Shown: positions 44,283-56,564 of the stretch, in pieces | Layout: each line of letters starts with the position of its first letter | Position numbering within the stretch: position 1 is the stretch's first letter | Origin: Viridothelium virens | Taxonomy: Eukaryota; Ascomycota; Dothideomycetes; Trypetheliales; Trypetheliaceae | Assembly (NCBI GenBank): GCA_010094025.1 | Contig: ML991827.1 | Coordinates: 124,001 to 188,000 of the forward strand | DNA length: 64,000 nt | Reading direction: 5' to 3' | Notes under the pieces: generated by a model | Database searches by the model: none | What the model was told of the DNA's origin: nothing | Seen by the model: only the letters and a program-made list of their open reading frames with translations | Position numbers and translations under genes: made by a program

Positions 44283-46354
44283 CTAAGAAGTCTCTTTCTC
44301 TATCGCCTCTTTCTCTATCGCCTCTTTCTTTTCTTGTGCTTCCACAATGCTTTGGCTCCGCCCATCAACAATTCCCTCTATCTGGAGTCCCTCAGCTTCC
44401 AATGCCCTCTCCTGGCTCTTGCTCAGATCGTCCAAATTCAGCGTGATCTTTGGTCCTTTGAACCTTCACACTTTTGTCAGCGGTCTCCAAAATCACGAAG
44501 TATTCAGGTAGACATACCATTTCCTTGCATCAATATAATAGTATAACAAAGCTCCACCCCACACCGCACAATTGATGACTACCGTGTAGTTCATGTTCTG
44601 CGAAGTTGGATTCGGGCCTTCCACTGGAAACATACACAGCACAATTCCAAAGACCAAAAACACAATCGCTGTCCATGCAATCGGCACAGACAATTTTCCA
44701 GTATAGAAAGGTCCAGGCTGGAATTTCTCCTGACCCCAAACAACACGGCAGAAGATGGGTACGCCCCAGGCGAGGTTGTTGCCTGCTACAGCAAGAGAGA
44801 AAAGTGCTTGGGCGGCAGCAGTCGCAATCAAACAGAGGAGGCCGAGGATTGCAGCCAGAAAGACGCAGCCCCAGACGGCACGGAGGGGGATGTAGCCAAA
44901 GGTTTTGGAAATAGGCCGGAAGAAGGTGGAGAATGGAAGAGCGCCGTCGCGAGAAAATGCTGTTGTAAGCAATCAGATGTGCATCTTGGCTGGCAGATTG
45001 TCATGGAAAGAGGGGCAAAGGGCTAAAATAAAGGGGAAGGAAGACGTACCCCAGCTTTGTCGACTTGCTGCCACCACAATACTAATCCCCATCATGAATT
45101 GGACGATAAATAACAGGGTCATCAGACCTAGTGCGCCTTTCTTCCCTAGAGCGTCATAGTATATCTGTGCCATCGGCTGCCCAAACTCACTTCCGAGCAC
45201 GTTTTCCAAGTTGGAGTCAATGCATGCCGCAAGCACGATCATGATGACGAAGCCAAAAAGCCAGCAGGAGCCGATACTCATCAGAATTCCCTGCGGCACC
45301 GCCTTGGTCGCATTCGACGCCTCCTCGCTCATATGCACACAGCTGTCGAACGCGCCAATTGTCCAAATCGGGCTCAGCCAAGACAGCATAAATGCCCAAC
45401 CCGTGGGCCATGACGTCAAATTCTGCGTCTCCCCAAAGATATACCCTCTCGAATTCCGCTGGTTGGCTCTTCCTACCGGCAATGCAATGATCGTGGCTAC
45501 AATCAGCACGAAATTCATCACCACAAAAACCGTCTGCAGGCGTCCCATTACACGCTGGCCCAGCGTCGCGATGACGCCGTGGAGCAGCACGCAGCCTAGA
45601 AACACGGCGTACACAACGCCGTTGCTAGGCGTCCAGGTGCCATCCTTGGCAATGACGATGACGGAGAGGAACATGAGGGCGAAGCCGTAGTCGATGCTGC
45701 AGAGCCCCCCAACGAGACCAAGCGTGTTGGAGTAGCCGACGAGGAAGGAGAGCGGGTTGCGGGTGGAGGGCGAAGCGAAGTAGTGCGTCCACCAGTAGAG
45801 GCCGCCGGATGTGGGCATGGCGCTACCAAGATCCGCCATGGCGACGCCGACGATGAAGATGAAGGTCGAGGCAAGGAACCAGCCCTGGGAGGAGAGAAGG
45901 GTGTTAGCAAAGACAAGATCAAAAGGGGGAGGACGTACCCAAACCATGCCGACTGGACCTGAGCCGTGGTGTTAGAAGGTATGTATACTGTAAATAAGTG
46001 AAGGGGAGAGAGCTCACCTGCAGGTATTGAGTATGAAAGTGTTGAAGCAATCGAGGGCAGGAGACCCATTATAGAAAATGCGATGCCTTATGTCAGATCC
46101 GTCATTAATCTCGCGGTGTTGAATGCCGTTTGCTCTTCGTGACATACCAAAGACTTCAAGAGTTGAGAAATTTCTTCGAAGCTCTTGCTTGTATCCCAAT
46201 TTCGCTACTCGATACGTGAGCTACTCATCTCCATCGGGATTGAGCATCAGGAATTCCCACCCAAAACAGCAGCGTCTTCATCGCTTGCCAATCCCTCCGC
46301 CAGTGCGGAGCCTCTCCGTCCTTCCTCTCCAATTTTCTCTTCGGCCGTGTCCAT
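44283..46354 (-). CDS. Amino-acid / GABA-type permease (APC superfamily)
   Basis: Seven exons: 46354-46261, 46204-46148, 46086-46018, 45958-45939, 45884-45050, 44959-44518, 44463-44283. They total 1698 nt, giving 565 aa. The N-terminal pieces join as LAKLGYKQELRRNFSTLEVF, GIAFSIMGLLPSIAST and PVGMVWGWFLAS, standard for fungal GABA/choline-type permeases. AMADLGSAMPTSGGLYWW and about twelve hydrophobic spans follow. AFSRDGALPFS (SRDGALP, a family hallmark) opens exon 6. The tail FKGPKITLNLDDL is cytosolic and ends in a repeated EAIEKEAIEKE. Transport of GABA, polyamines or choline across the plasma membrane is likely, but the substrate cannot be read. One exon is only 20 nt. All phases agree. 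Confidence 0.92.
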
Positions 46355-48579
46355 GTGCAATGGACACTCTAGCAAACGCAATGCGATATGGTGAGGAACG
46401 AGATGTATCAGACAGGAAAGAAGTAGGTGACTGCGAAATGTTTAAGAATACGAGAGCTAACCTTGTTGATCGCCGCATCTGCAGCTTTTCTACGCATCCT
46501 GGGCATCACGCAGGCACGGCAAGCAATCAGAATCCTTGCGGTCTCTGAGAACTCTGGTGCCATGATAGCGGTGATAGAAGTGAAGGCCGCGCGGGGAGAA
46601 GCCGCGGTAATTGGCCGCCTGAGGCGAAGATAAGGTCGCGAGATGTTGAAGGGCAGCCCTATGGCTTACACACTGCATGACTGGCCTGACCGAAAGGTCT
46701 GTACGGGTCTAGGTCTGTTCACTCCGAACCTAGTCATATTGTAGTGCGATGAATGCCAAGGATGATAGGCACTTACGCTTGGGGTTTAGGACTTGGAGCG
46801 CCAGAAAACATCCCATCAAGCGCGGAACTCAAAACCCTATCTCATTTGCATTGCGCGGAAGGATTCCGTTGCTGTGTCCATCTTTTCGTACCACCATCAA
46901 GAGGGTGCAATGAGAAATGTCGGCAGAGCATAAAAGACTCAACAATTTACTGATGGCCACCTAAACTGAGTAAAGCTCTGGCATGGGTTTCAGGGAAATA
47001 AGATCTTGATTAGCTTAGAGCTCGTGCACTTTTCCTCCATCCCAAGAAAGTCTCCGATTGTACTTCATTATCAAGGTAACGCGATTTCTATCGGTCAAGT
47101 ACACGGGCACCATTTTGGAAATGCTATCGCGGCTAGCGACAGCTGTAAATCAGTAGCTCATCCGTCTCACTGAAGCAGTGATTTCCTGGCACAGTGCGTT
47201 TCGTCATAATTTGTCACTCGGAGGATGAGCAACTGAAGATTGACAAAAGCTAACAGTTATTGATCTCGTCATTATGCAGCACTGTAGACAACGTCGAAGT
47301 AACTATTCGCTAAGGCATGGTGATTCGATTGGTCTATTCCAGGCACTCAATGCGATGTTTTGTATCTAAGATAGGTAGTGTTTACGATACCGTAGAGTAG
47401 CAGGCTTTTATCAGACACGTAAGCGGGTGCTTTGCGCGATCGCTATGGCCAGGATTTAAGTTTCCACCTCCACGTATCTGCACACGCTACCTTCCTATGA
47501 AACCACATCGGCCTTCGTTCGAGGATACTAAATAACAGACGCCAAGTGTTTTCCTTTCAACACTGAAGGTAGGTAGGTAGGTAGGTAGGTAGGTAGGTAG
47601 GTATGCATTTTGCACCACACTCTCAGTGCAGCTAGGACCGCCACGCATTGTGTTGCGTCACCATTGAGTTTTGAAAGGATGGAAGCTCTTATTGTTGGGT
47701 CACAACAACCTCAAGGCTGAGCAGTACTTTCCTTTCTACGAACGATCAAGCAAGCCCCGATCTTGTTGGAAACAACACCTTGCTCTTGCGCTCTGTAACC
47801 ACTAGAAGGCCAGATGATACGGATGTGGCCAGTTACTGGGCTTCAAGATCTCTTCAATCCGGTGAATCGTCCTCGAAGCTTAGCCGGTTGGTTCAAAACA
47901 ATGTCACGCTGTTGGTATACTTCTTAGCGGCAACCCTTTTTATGAGCTCTGAAATGATCAGGGCCACGAAAAGGCCTGAAACTGGCCCAAGCTTAAAGTC
48001 TCATCGCATGCCTAGCCGGATAGAGTTCCGAACATCATCTTTGGCCCCAATAGGATTATTGCGATCTCCCTCTAAGCCGCTCCATATCCCCTATTGTCAA
48101 TTTTTCAGCTACTCGCTGTATTCACATTTGGAAGGATTAGCGAACGCCGACTCCCTTACAAAGGACCGCCGAAGCCTAATCTCGCTACCAGATGCGCCTC
48201 AATGGCATATTCAGTATGAAATTTCTTGGAGGCCCTCAGACGATGTATTGCGATTTGGAGGCTCAGGAGCGGTGGCTGAGCTCCTTCATAAACAAAGATC
48301 TACTAGTACGTAAGGATCTGCGAACTCCGACACAATAGATCACCGAAGCCTCCCTAGACTCCATATCGGGGTCGCTTCGGTGGTGTATTTGACCATCCAT
48401 CTTCGTGGAGGCCTGCAGAAGATAAAGCACTACGCCATCTCTTCACTTTTTCAATCAATTCCCTTTTATTCCTCAGTAGTGTATTCTAATAGTATCAATC
48501 TGCTTAAAGGCCCGCAGACGGCACTCAATCTGTCAAATTACTTTCCTTTCCTTCCAGCTATATCACCCACAACGCAAGC
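46355..48579. other. Large intergenic region
   Basis: About 2.2 kb without a supported gene. It holds the permease promoter, a (AGGT)n microsatellite at 47567-47603 and the promoter of the subtilase gene. An open frame at 47780-48313 begins with TTG and shows no family pattern. Confidence 0.5.
47567..47603. repeat. (AGGT)9 microsatellite
   Basis: Nine perfect AGGT units plus one base. Likely length-polymorphic. Confidence 0.95.
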
Positions 48580-50658
48580 ATGCGCCTTCCTTATTTGCTC
48601 TATAGCCTTTTGCTCCAGCCTATTGCTGCTGTTGAGTGGGCACAACAACCGGCTCCCTATCAACGCCCGGAAGGCTCAGACCTCATTGATGACAATTACT
48701 TCGTCCGCTTGAAACCAGGATATACTTTCGACCAACACTGGACAAAGATAGGCATGAACCTCTCGCAGACGGACCCAGACTTTGTGGATCTTTCCAATAT
48801 GAACGGCTATGCGGCAAAGATCGACAACTCCACCCTTCACGATGTCATTCGCCATGATCCAGGTGTTGCAAATGTCGAACATGACCATTGGGTTCAGGCT
48901 AATTTTGATACCGATCATGGCTTCACCAAAGGCTCTGTGAAACAACGCGGGAAACGCTGGATCAAAGAGGTCATGCAAAATCTTAACTGGCCTGCCTATA
49001 TGATCACATCCAGGACTAAACAGAGTAACATTCAAGGTGGCAAATACAGGTATAACGTCGATACCGTTGGTTCGCCCGGTAAAGGAGTCGATATTTACAT
49101 TCTTGATTCTGGCATTCATATTTCTCACCAAGCATTCGAAGGTCGTGCCAGCCACTTCAACGGAGCATCTCAGACGCCTTATTGCCCTCGAGGTGATAAA
49201 ACTATGGACGACAATATACGGGGCCACGGAACCAAAGTCGCCAGTCTGGCTATGGGTGCAGAGTTTAGTGTCAGCCAGGCGAATGCTATCAATGTCAAAA
49301 TCTGGTGCGGCAAGGATGATAACGAGTCGGCACCCGCCTCACTACTTGCTAAGGCCATCAGCGATGTTACGAACGCGCATCGACAAAAACAGCAGATCCG
49401 TCCTAAAGGCTGGGCTGGTTCTATAATCAACATGTCTTTACAATCTGCTCAAAGTGGCCTAATCGAAGAAGCCATTGAAACTGCAGATAGCGCTGGGATA
49501 ACGGTGGTAGTATCGGCTAACAATGCTGACAACCCCTCCAGCTCTAACACTTTTCCGTGTGCCTGGCCCTGGACGGTCTGTGTCGGTTCTATTGACAGGA
49601 ATTATAAGTTCTCAGCCTTTGGAAACTACGGGAAAAGGCTAGCGGTCCTTGCGCCGGGCGAGCTTGTTCCTGTGGCGGTAAACTACAACGATGACGGAAG
49701 CACCTCTGGGTCGGGAACCTCGCTCGCTACACCCGTTGTCTCCAGTGTCCTCTCGCACTTCATCGGCTATGAGACTATTATCTTCAAGACTGCCACCGCC
49801 AAGCAGCGGATGAAGGATAATCTTCTGACGAACGTTGCCAGCAATGTCCCACCCCAAACGATCAATGCTGTAATCAATACCGGTATCAATTATTGGAATA
49901 AACGGGGTCCATATATAGGATCTGATGGAGGCGAGCTCAAAGTGCGCTCTGCTGAACCCGGGGCCCCCATAGTTGGTCGAGCGCCTGCCCTCGCTGGTCG
50001 AAATGTGCAGCTCGCGCCAAGAGACTCCAATTCCAGTAACGACTCAGCAAGCACTACCATAACCACATCCTACACCTACAGCTTCACCTCCGAAACCGAG
50101 TCCGCCACCTACGAGGGTGTGCTACCTACGATGGGGCTCAACGGTACGAATGCCACCAGTACTGCTCCCACTAGCTCTCCTCCGTCCACTTCTCCTCCCA
50201 CAAGCAGTTCCACAGCTTCCTCCACGTCCTCATCCTCCTCAACCACTTCTTCCTCATCCAGTTCATCCAGCACCCCCACCCCCAGCAACGCCATCATCGC
50301 CACGTATGATGCCATGTGTGATGACTCATCAGACTGTGCCGGTACCTACGAGGTGTATGGCTTCACTCCCGGGTCTACGCCCCCACAGCCTTGTACTACG
50401 AAAGACAAATCTATCTGGAACACGAACGTCGCGAACACGCATCCAGACGGCACGCCTGCTGACAGTACCGTCAACCTAGGCCCCTTCACAGTGGGGAGTG
50501 CGACGAATTGCTACTACAAACAAGATAATTTTAAGCAAACACCGGGAACGCTGACGTGCGATGGTAACGTGAACGTCAATTGCCAGGGCATAGATGTTGG
50601 AAATGACTGTAATGGATACCCCAATAGTTACTGGGACTTGGGTACCTGCACGTGGTAA
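48580..50658 (+). CDS. Secreted subtilisin-like serine protease (S8)
   Basis: Single exon, 692 aa. Signal peptide at residues 1-18 (MRLPYLLYSLLLQPIAAV). An I9-type inhibitor propeptide follows (DDNYFVRLKPGYTFDQHW ... VANVEHDHWV). The catalytic domain carries Asp176 in DIYILDSGIH, His216 in RGHGTKVASL and Ser381 in SGTSLATPVV, plus the oxyanion Asn in VVSANNADN. After ~residue 500 comes a Ser/Thr-rich stretch, probably O-glycosylated, then a ~110-residue Cys-containing domain (YDAMCDDSSDCAGTYEVYGF ... CQGIDVGNDCNGY) that may bind substrate or wall. The long Ser/Thr linker and extra domain set it apart from simple proteinase-K enzymes. Role: extracellular protein breakdown. Confidence 0.93.
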   Translation: MRLPYLLYSLLLQPIAAVEWAQQPAPYQRPEGSDLIDDNYFVRLKPGYTFDQHWTKIGMNLSQTDPDFVDLSNMNGYAAKIDNSTLHDVIRHDPGVANVEHDHWVQANFDTDHGFTKGSVKQRGKRWIKEVMQNLNWPAYMITSRTKQSNIQGGKYRYNVDTVGSPGKGVDIYILDSGIHISHQAFEGRASHFNGASQTPYCPRGDKTMDDNIRGHGTKVASLAMGAEFSVSQANAINVKIWCGKDDNESAPASLLAKAISDVTNAHRQKQQIRPKGWAGSIINMSLQSAQSGLIEEAIETADSAGITVVVSANNADNPSSSNTFPCAWPWTVCVGSIDRNYKFSAFGNYGKRLAVLAPGELVPVAVNYNDDGSTSGSGTSLATPVVSSVLSHFIGYETIIFKTATAKQRMKDNLLTNVASNVPPQTINAVINTGINYWNKRGPYIGSDGGELKVRSAEPGAPIVGRAPALAGRNVQLAPRDSNSSNDSASTTITTSYTYSFTSETESATYEGVLPTMGLNGTNATSTAPTSSPPSTSPPTSSSTASSTSSSSSTTSSSSSSSSTPTPSNAIIATYDAMCDDSSDCAGTYEVYGFTPGSTPPQPCTTKDKSIWNTNVANTHPDGTPADSTVNLGPFTVGSATNCYYKQDNFKQTPGTLTCDGNVNVNCQGIDVGNDCNGYPNSYWDLGTCTW

Positions 50659-51544
50659 TGCAGGCCTGCGCAATATCGATTGGGTCCTTCCCAAGTCATG
50701 ATAAAGCAGAACCGGACATTGGCCAGATATCTGCCTGCTACTTTGACAGCACCCGAGTCCCGCAGCACCAGGTCCAACAACAGACCTCTGCAGCTCCACG
50801 TTGCGGCACTGGAGCCCCGAACCAAGTTACGATTGACGGTGCTGTCCAGAATCCTGGATTCAGGATACAGCTTTATCGTTATGGATAAATTAGCCACATC
50901 TCTTCAGCTGGACGGTGTGAAGACAAAAGACACCGTGCTGTGCAAGACATGATGTCGACGGCACAGAGATACTCACCGTTCCATGCCTATACTGAAAGAG
51001 CGCGAGCAATCCAGAGGCATTTGTTAGATGAAGTGGAACAACGTGTTGAGGTCAAAATTTCGGACGCATCTGACCTACGACGACAAAGACACTACAACGG
51101 AAACTTTCCCCCTTTATAGAGTTGAGACAAGCCTCGAGTATTCTGTTCACCTGAAAAGAACATTAGGGCTATTGTGTAGATAGTACATTAGAAAGCATTG
51201 CAATTGATCATTTTGGTTTCGACCGAATTTCCGATAAGCTTCAAGAAGCTCCTTGTTATGCCATCGCCTCCCGTCTATTTGGAGAAGAGCTCCAAAGTCA
51301 ACATACATGAAAGCGTTCTCATCGCTCATTCTCCGATCTCATCAATCCTGGTCAGCTTGTCCAAAAGAGAAATCTCGCAGAAACCCGTTCGCTACGTAAC
51401 AACATAGAATAGGACTTTCTCTCAAGACACACAGTGGATACTTGCCGTTCTTCAAACGGGGCGACGAGTTTATCCGTATTGGCTCTTCTCATATTTCTCA
51501 TATGCGGACTTCCGTGCCGCGCAAGCTCTCGAAGTATGCAAGCC
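50659..51544. other. Intergenic between convergent genes
   Basis: No gene supported. 3' flanks of the subtilase and GT71 genes; short frames only. Confidence 0.45.
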
Positions 51545-52993
51545 TCACTCCTCGAGCATCCAATACCCGCCGATATCCTCGAATGTCTCCTCAAACCCTG
51601 GAAGTATCTCATCCATCGGACGGGCAATCACGTCGTACAGATCCGTACAGGCAGCAGTATCCAGGTTGAGTGGCCTGTTCGGTAGGTAGTTTCCAATATC
51701 ATATTTGATCGAGACATTGACGTTCACAACGTGTTGTTCGTCAAAGTCACTCCTCTTGTAGACCTGAAAGATGCCGCCTCGACTCGCTCGCTGCCACTGC
51801 ATTACTTCCTTGGCGATGGTCTTGACGAGGCCTCCGTGCATGAAGGCGATTCTCCCATCAGGATGGTGTTGCGCAAAGGAGTGCCCACAGTAATAGCCAT
51901 CGGTCATTGTACCCACACTTGTGAGCCACTTTGATGGGAAGCCATACTTGGTCTTGAGTGCATGCCATGCGAAGCGGAACATGTCTTTGTCTCCAAGCAG
52001 GAACTGGTTGTAGTAGTCTGCGTGTTCGTTGTTGAACCAGGCAGCTAGCTGCAAGTGATAGAAGTACCTTCTCTTATCCACGATCAATTGACCACTCTCC
52101 TGTTCGTACTCATTAACGCGGCATTGTGTATTTGTGATCGCCCACATTGGATTGTTTGGGCAGGTACGTGCAATATCTGGCCAGAATAATGTCCCGTATT
52201 CCTTGTATGTGGTGGATTCATAGAGTAATGCCGGATCCATTATAGGAATATTGTCAGAATCTAGAAGAAGAGGCTCTGCAAAGCGTGAGTTTATCACGGC
52301 CGCTGTCTTGAGCTGGTAATTGATGAACTCTCCATCATGATTTGTCTTGAGTATGTTGGACGATGCTGAAAGGTCATTGAAATGCATTTTGTGCCACAAA
52401 GATGCGATTCTTTTCTGAGACTCCTCAGTCATCTCATCACCCCAGTAATGAACTTCGATCGGTAATTGACAACGCAATTTTGTTAGCGCTCTTAAGATAA
52501 CTCTTACTCGCTTTAAACTCTTCTGGTTGCCGGCAACGATGACAATACCGCGGCCTTCAAATCTGTCCTTATACTTTTCGTAAGGAAGCATTCCTTTATC
52601 GACAAAGTCGTACCATTCTCCTCTGCGCATTTCAATCTCTGCATCACTTCGATCTTGCGTGACCCAATCACTCTGCCCTACGGCAAATTGGAAGTTCACT
52701 TCATGCATCATTGGCCAGTTGCAAGCGGATTTCGCTTCCGCCATCGTTAATCTGGGGATCTGCATGATAGCCTTGAAATGAGGCAAGAAGGCGTCGGCCA
52801 CCGGTAACGTGTGTGCATCCTCAACAAGCTCTGGAATGGGGAATGATGCCGAATCTGCGGCGCTACTCGCTTGCGATCGGTCTGATGAGTGAAACGGTCT
52901 GGTCCAATCCTCGTTCCAGAAGAGAAGACAATATATCAGACCAGCAGCGACTGCAGCCACAAGAATCCTGAAAGGACGATGCACAATAGTCAT
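51545..52993 (-). CDS. Alpha-1,3-mannosyltransferase (GT71, Mnn1-like)
   Basis: Single exon of 482 aa. Type II membrane topology: a short cytosolic tail (MTIVHRPF), one membrane anchor at ~9-25 (RILVAAVAAGLIYCLLFW), then a Golgi-lumen catalytic region. The GT71 core contains GIVIVAGNQKSLKRVRVILR, LPIEVHYWGDEM, FAEPLLLDSDNIPIMDPALL with the DSD metal-binding motif near residue 244, and GTLFWPDIARTCPNNPMW. HAWHALK-like and YYCGHSFAQHHPDGR segments follow. Such enzymes add terminal alpha-1,3-mannose to N- or O-glycans in the Golgi. Length and single-exon structure are normal for the family. Confidence 0.92.
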   Translation of the reverse strand: MTIVHRPFRILVAAVAAGLIYCLLFWNEDWTRPFHSSDRSQASSAADSASFPIPELVEDAHTLPVADAFLPHFKAIMQIPRLTMAEAKSACNWPMMHEVNFQFAVGQSDWVTQDRSDAEIEMRRGEWYDFVDKGMLPYEKYKDRFEGRGIVIVAGNQKSLKRVRVILRALTKLRCQLPIEVHYWGDEMTEESQKRIASLWHKMHFNDLSASSNILKTNHDGEFINYQLKTAAVINSRFAEPLLLDSDNIPIMDPALLYESTTYKEYGTLFWPDIARTCPNNPMWAITNTQCRVNEYEQESGQLIVDKRRYFYHLQLAAWFNNEHADYYNQFLLGDKDMFRFAWHALKTKYGFPSKWLTSVGTMTDGYYCGHSFAQHHPDGRIAFMHGGLVKTIAKEVMQWQRASRGGIFQVYKRSDFDEQHVVNVNVSIKYDIGNYLPNRPLNLDTAACTDLYDVIARPMDEILPGFEETFEDIGGYWMLEE

Positions 52994-54425
52994 CTTGACT
53001 GAACACTTGGCGATGGAGCTCAGAGCCGCAAAGAGAATGACCCAGGTCTAGTGCAGCTCGCACCCGCCGAAAACGTATCAAAATTTTTGACAAAACAGTC
53101 GCTCAACATTCAGGATTAATTGGTCTTCAATAGCATCGTGAAGTATTATTCAACCTAGCGCCGCAAGGATATGGAGCGAGGATTTTGACTTCGTTCCGAC
53201 CGTCCGCTTGGTCAAGCTGGATCAGGCTCGTTGTCATGAGGCTCCCATCCTGTGCAAGTCCCACAAGTGGAGAACGAGTGGAGATGGGCGCGTCGAAAAC
53301 TGCAGAGTTGTCGACATCTTATCTCGGCGTTTTACTGGGATCTAGGACCAGGACATGAGAAAGGTGCAGATTGAAACTGGCATTGGAGCTCAAATGGGAA
53401 GAATACGCGGCCTGGAGAAGAAGGCCGAACCCTAAAACCCCTGGGCATTGACCAGGACGCCATCCTACGCTTTGCCTAAAGGCAAGCAGCCGCGGCTCGC
53501 AGATGGCTGGTCCCATGTGAGAAAGGAGTCCGGTACTTCATGTGAGTGATAATGTCTTCACTATCGTTCCAGATTCTCCGCACGCTGATGCTGGTCAGTC
53601 GGAAAAACGATGAGCCCTTCCTTTGGCCACAACACGCACGTGAAAATGTCGGGAGCTTGAAATGAGAGGTCGGTAATACTCCGTTAAACAACTTCGCGGT
53701 CTAGCTAAATGATTATATGTCTTGCTATGCCAGTGGCACCTTTTCTGACTTCTACAGTGCAGCTGTATGGTATGGCTCGGCAAACCTATTCTTTCGAACG
53801 GAGCTTGCGGACCGAGCAATGGGACCAAGTTCGCTAAAGAGTCCACAAATTAATCATTATAATTATTATTAAAGTATCAATACTAATTCGGCGACGCAAG
53901 GACAAGAGATACCTCCTCAAATTAAAACGTTGCGAACCCGCCTTGACTCGTCGGTATGTCTTTGAGAGTTCTGACAAAATGTGCACAGGCACGGGAGCGG
54001 CTCATGCTGTCGAAACAGTGCTCAAATCTAAGGTTTGGAGTCTTCCGAGTTGAGCTTGGAAGTCAAATCTTTCCCTTAAAATAGAGTTTGTGAGAAAGTG
54101 CTATTTCTACGATCAGGGACGTTTTGCTCACCACCTCTAATAGTACAAATAGACTCAGCAAGCATTGGAATGTTGGCTATTGCTCGAGAACTTGGGCTCA
54201 ACGGGGCCAATGGCGAATACCTGCTATATCCCTGAAGTCAGATCAGGCATCGAGGAAAATGGTGTTATGTATCCCATCCAGAAACGAATGTGCCGGACAT
54301 CTCCAGATCGAAGAGCACGTGTGTCGCAAGGAGATGGTCGAATGAATAGCAACATGCCTTCTTTTGTGCCAACTCGTTTTCATATAGCATGGTGAAACGG
54401 CACCGCAAGCGCTCGTAGGCGTTTC
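52994..54425. other. Intergenic
   Basis: No gene supported. Short frames on both strands show no recognisable domain. AT-rich patch near 53850-53890. Promoter of the GT71 gene and 3' flank of the decarboxylase gene. Confidence 0.45.
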
Positions 54426-56564
54426 TCAAGTCCCTTGGGTGCTGGAAGCGGACGGTTTCTGCTTATGCAGCTCGTCAACTTCATCAACTGCAGCACCGGC
54501 TATGCTTACTGACAGCTGTGCCTCAACTTGCACTAAGACCAGCTCAATGATCTGGTTGGACATCAACAAGCTTTTCTCTGGATTTTCATATTAAGGAAAC
54601 CTTACCGTGAAGCAGTCGTTTCCTCTTACAGCAGGATTTCCGATCAAAGTAGTTAGCTCTTCGGCGGTCTTAATCGGCCCAAAATACTGTGTTTGGTGAG
54701 CCGACCCAAACGCTTGTGGAATGGCGCTGTAGTCATAGACGGCGACTCCATTGTAGTCGGCTGTCTTGTCACGAGCCAAGCGCTCAACACTGTGGTCTGC
54801 ACTATTGAGGATGAAGACGATAGGCTTGAGAGCAAATCGTAGCATGTCGGCAACAGCTTGCACAGTCAAGTGGAAAGATCCCTCGCCTGTGACAAGTATA
54901 CCACGCCCGTATCTGCCGCAATCCTCTTTGATGGCTTGAAAGCATCCTACAGCGGCCCGAGTTGCGTGGCCAAAAGAGCCGGAGATGGTCTGGTTATACA
55001 TGGAGACCCCCTTGGCAAACCTCGTGGTGCCAATACCAGAGGCCGATGAGCCATTTTCCGAAACAATGTAATCGCCTTTTTGAAAGAAGTCACTGAGAGC
55101 ATGCCACATGAAATCTTGTGTTAGAGGTCCATGGGGCGAGATATCTCGCTCCGGATATGGGTCCCAGGCCATTTTAGATCCTGTTTTCCTATGGAGTGGA
55201 GCCCGCTGTAGACTATGGATGAGCGCCCGGAGCACATATTTCGTCTTGACATCGAACATCTGGTTGGAGATTTTGACGGAGAAACGCTGAAAGCCGATGA
55301 AGGCAGTCTTATCGAAGTCTGAGGTAAGTTCGCCGGTATTGACGTCGCTTAAGAAGCTCCCGAACCAGAATAAAGCATCGGACGTCGCGATAGTTCTTTT
55401 GACTTCAGCATGAGAGGCCGCACCTCCGTAGACCCCTCCAAAGTTGGGAAGTGTCTCGTTGACAATCCCTTTGCCCATCGCCGTCACGAATATTGGGAAT
55501 CCAGTGAGCTTTGCAAGCTCATTAATTTCTTTGACGCATATGTTGCGTATCCCATCTGTTGTAATACACAGGTCAGCCTATCATCAACTTCCGTGACCAA
55601 CGAACTTACTGCCATCCACAACCATAGCCGGTTTCATCTTCGTCTCCATCCAAGTTCGAAGCTCGCTTATCACTATGTGCTCCAGCTCTAGATCATTCTG
55701 GGACAATTCCAGGGCAAGGGGGATTTGGAGACTATTATCAAAGACCGCAGCGTAGGCGATGTCGGTAGGAACGCCAATGTAAACAGGACGAGATTCATAG
55801 ATCATCGTATTAAGACATCTGTCGATTTCCGCACAGGCCGTACTCGGATTATCGAGCACAGTAACGGCAGCAGTAATGTCCGTACTCATCTTGCGGTACG
55901 TACTGTGGTCGTATCAGCATCGATCTTTAAAACTCCAATGACCAAGTTCGGCGTACTCATATTTACTGTCCCCACCAGTATGATGCATGATAAACCCTGC
56001 CTTTCGAGCAGTCACTGCAGGATAACCAACGATATGTGCCACTGGTACAAATTCGGTGTATTGACCAGCCATACCGGAGTAAGCCGAGAGCTCGCCAGCT
56101 CCGAAGGTGGTGACAAACGCGCCATAGTTCTTCACCCGAGCGTATCCACCGGCCGCGTAGGAAGCAACGAGCTCATCAGGATTGCCCTTAAACTGAAGGT
56201 CGTTGGTAAAGACAAGGTCAAGTAGAGCGTACTCGTTATCTAGAAGACGCAACGTATAAGTGTATACTCGCGCAACGTGTTGCCTGCGAACAGAAAGGGA
56301 GGTCGGGTGGTTCTGAAGCCATTCGCCTTGTCATACAAGGGTTGCTATTGCCAAACTGCGTATATGCAGCAAGGTCCGTGTACAATGGAAAGTACACTTA
56401 TTCATCTCTTATGAATCATATCTCGAGGAACATCGAGTACACTGTAATCTGATGAGGAAGAATTGAGTCATGATAGACATACCTTGTGGCACGCCAAATA
56501 CGGAAGTAATGCCAATTTGCTTGAGTCTCTGAAAAAGATAATCGCCCACTTTCACCTGCGGCAT
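54426..56564 (-). CDS. Pyruvate-decarboxylase-like ThDP enzyme
   Basis: Five exons: 56564-56483, 56239-55957, 55902-55610, 55555-54606, 54551-54426. They total 1734 nt, giving 577 aa, close to the ~563 aa of yeast Pdc. Exon 1 gives VGDYLFQRLKQIGITSVFGV; intron 1 is long (243 nt). The catalytic set of yeast Pdc is kept: Asp28 (VPQD), Glu50 (GNPDEL), the paired His of FIMHHTGG and the Glu after HSV. The metal/ThDP motif is altered: GDGS is GEGS (~residue 441), and the usual LNNDGYTIE reads LNSADHSVE, so the ligands normally Asp and Asn are Glu and Ser. It may act on another 2-oxo acid, bind cofactor differently, or be inactive. Other introns are 54 nt. Confidence 0.88.

Noticed and set aside
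47780-48313. 177-aa frame upstream of the subtilase
   Set aside because: Begins with TTG, has no recognised motif and no intron signals; overlaps a likely promoter.
54426-56564. Acetolactate synthase as an alternative for the ThDP enzyme
   Set aside because: The paired His (FIMHHTGG), the GNPDEL Glu and the overall length follow pyruvate/indolepyruvate decarboxylases, not acetolactate synthase.
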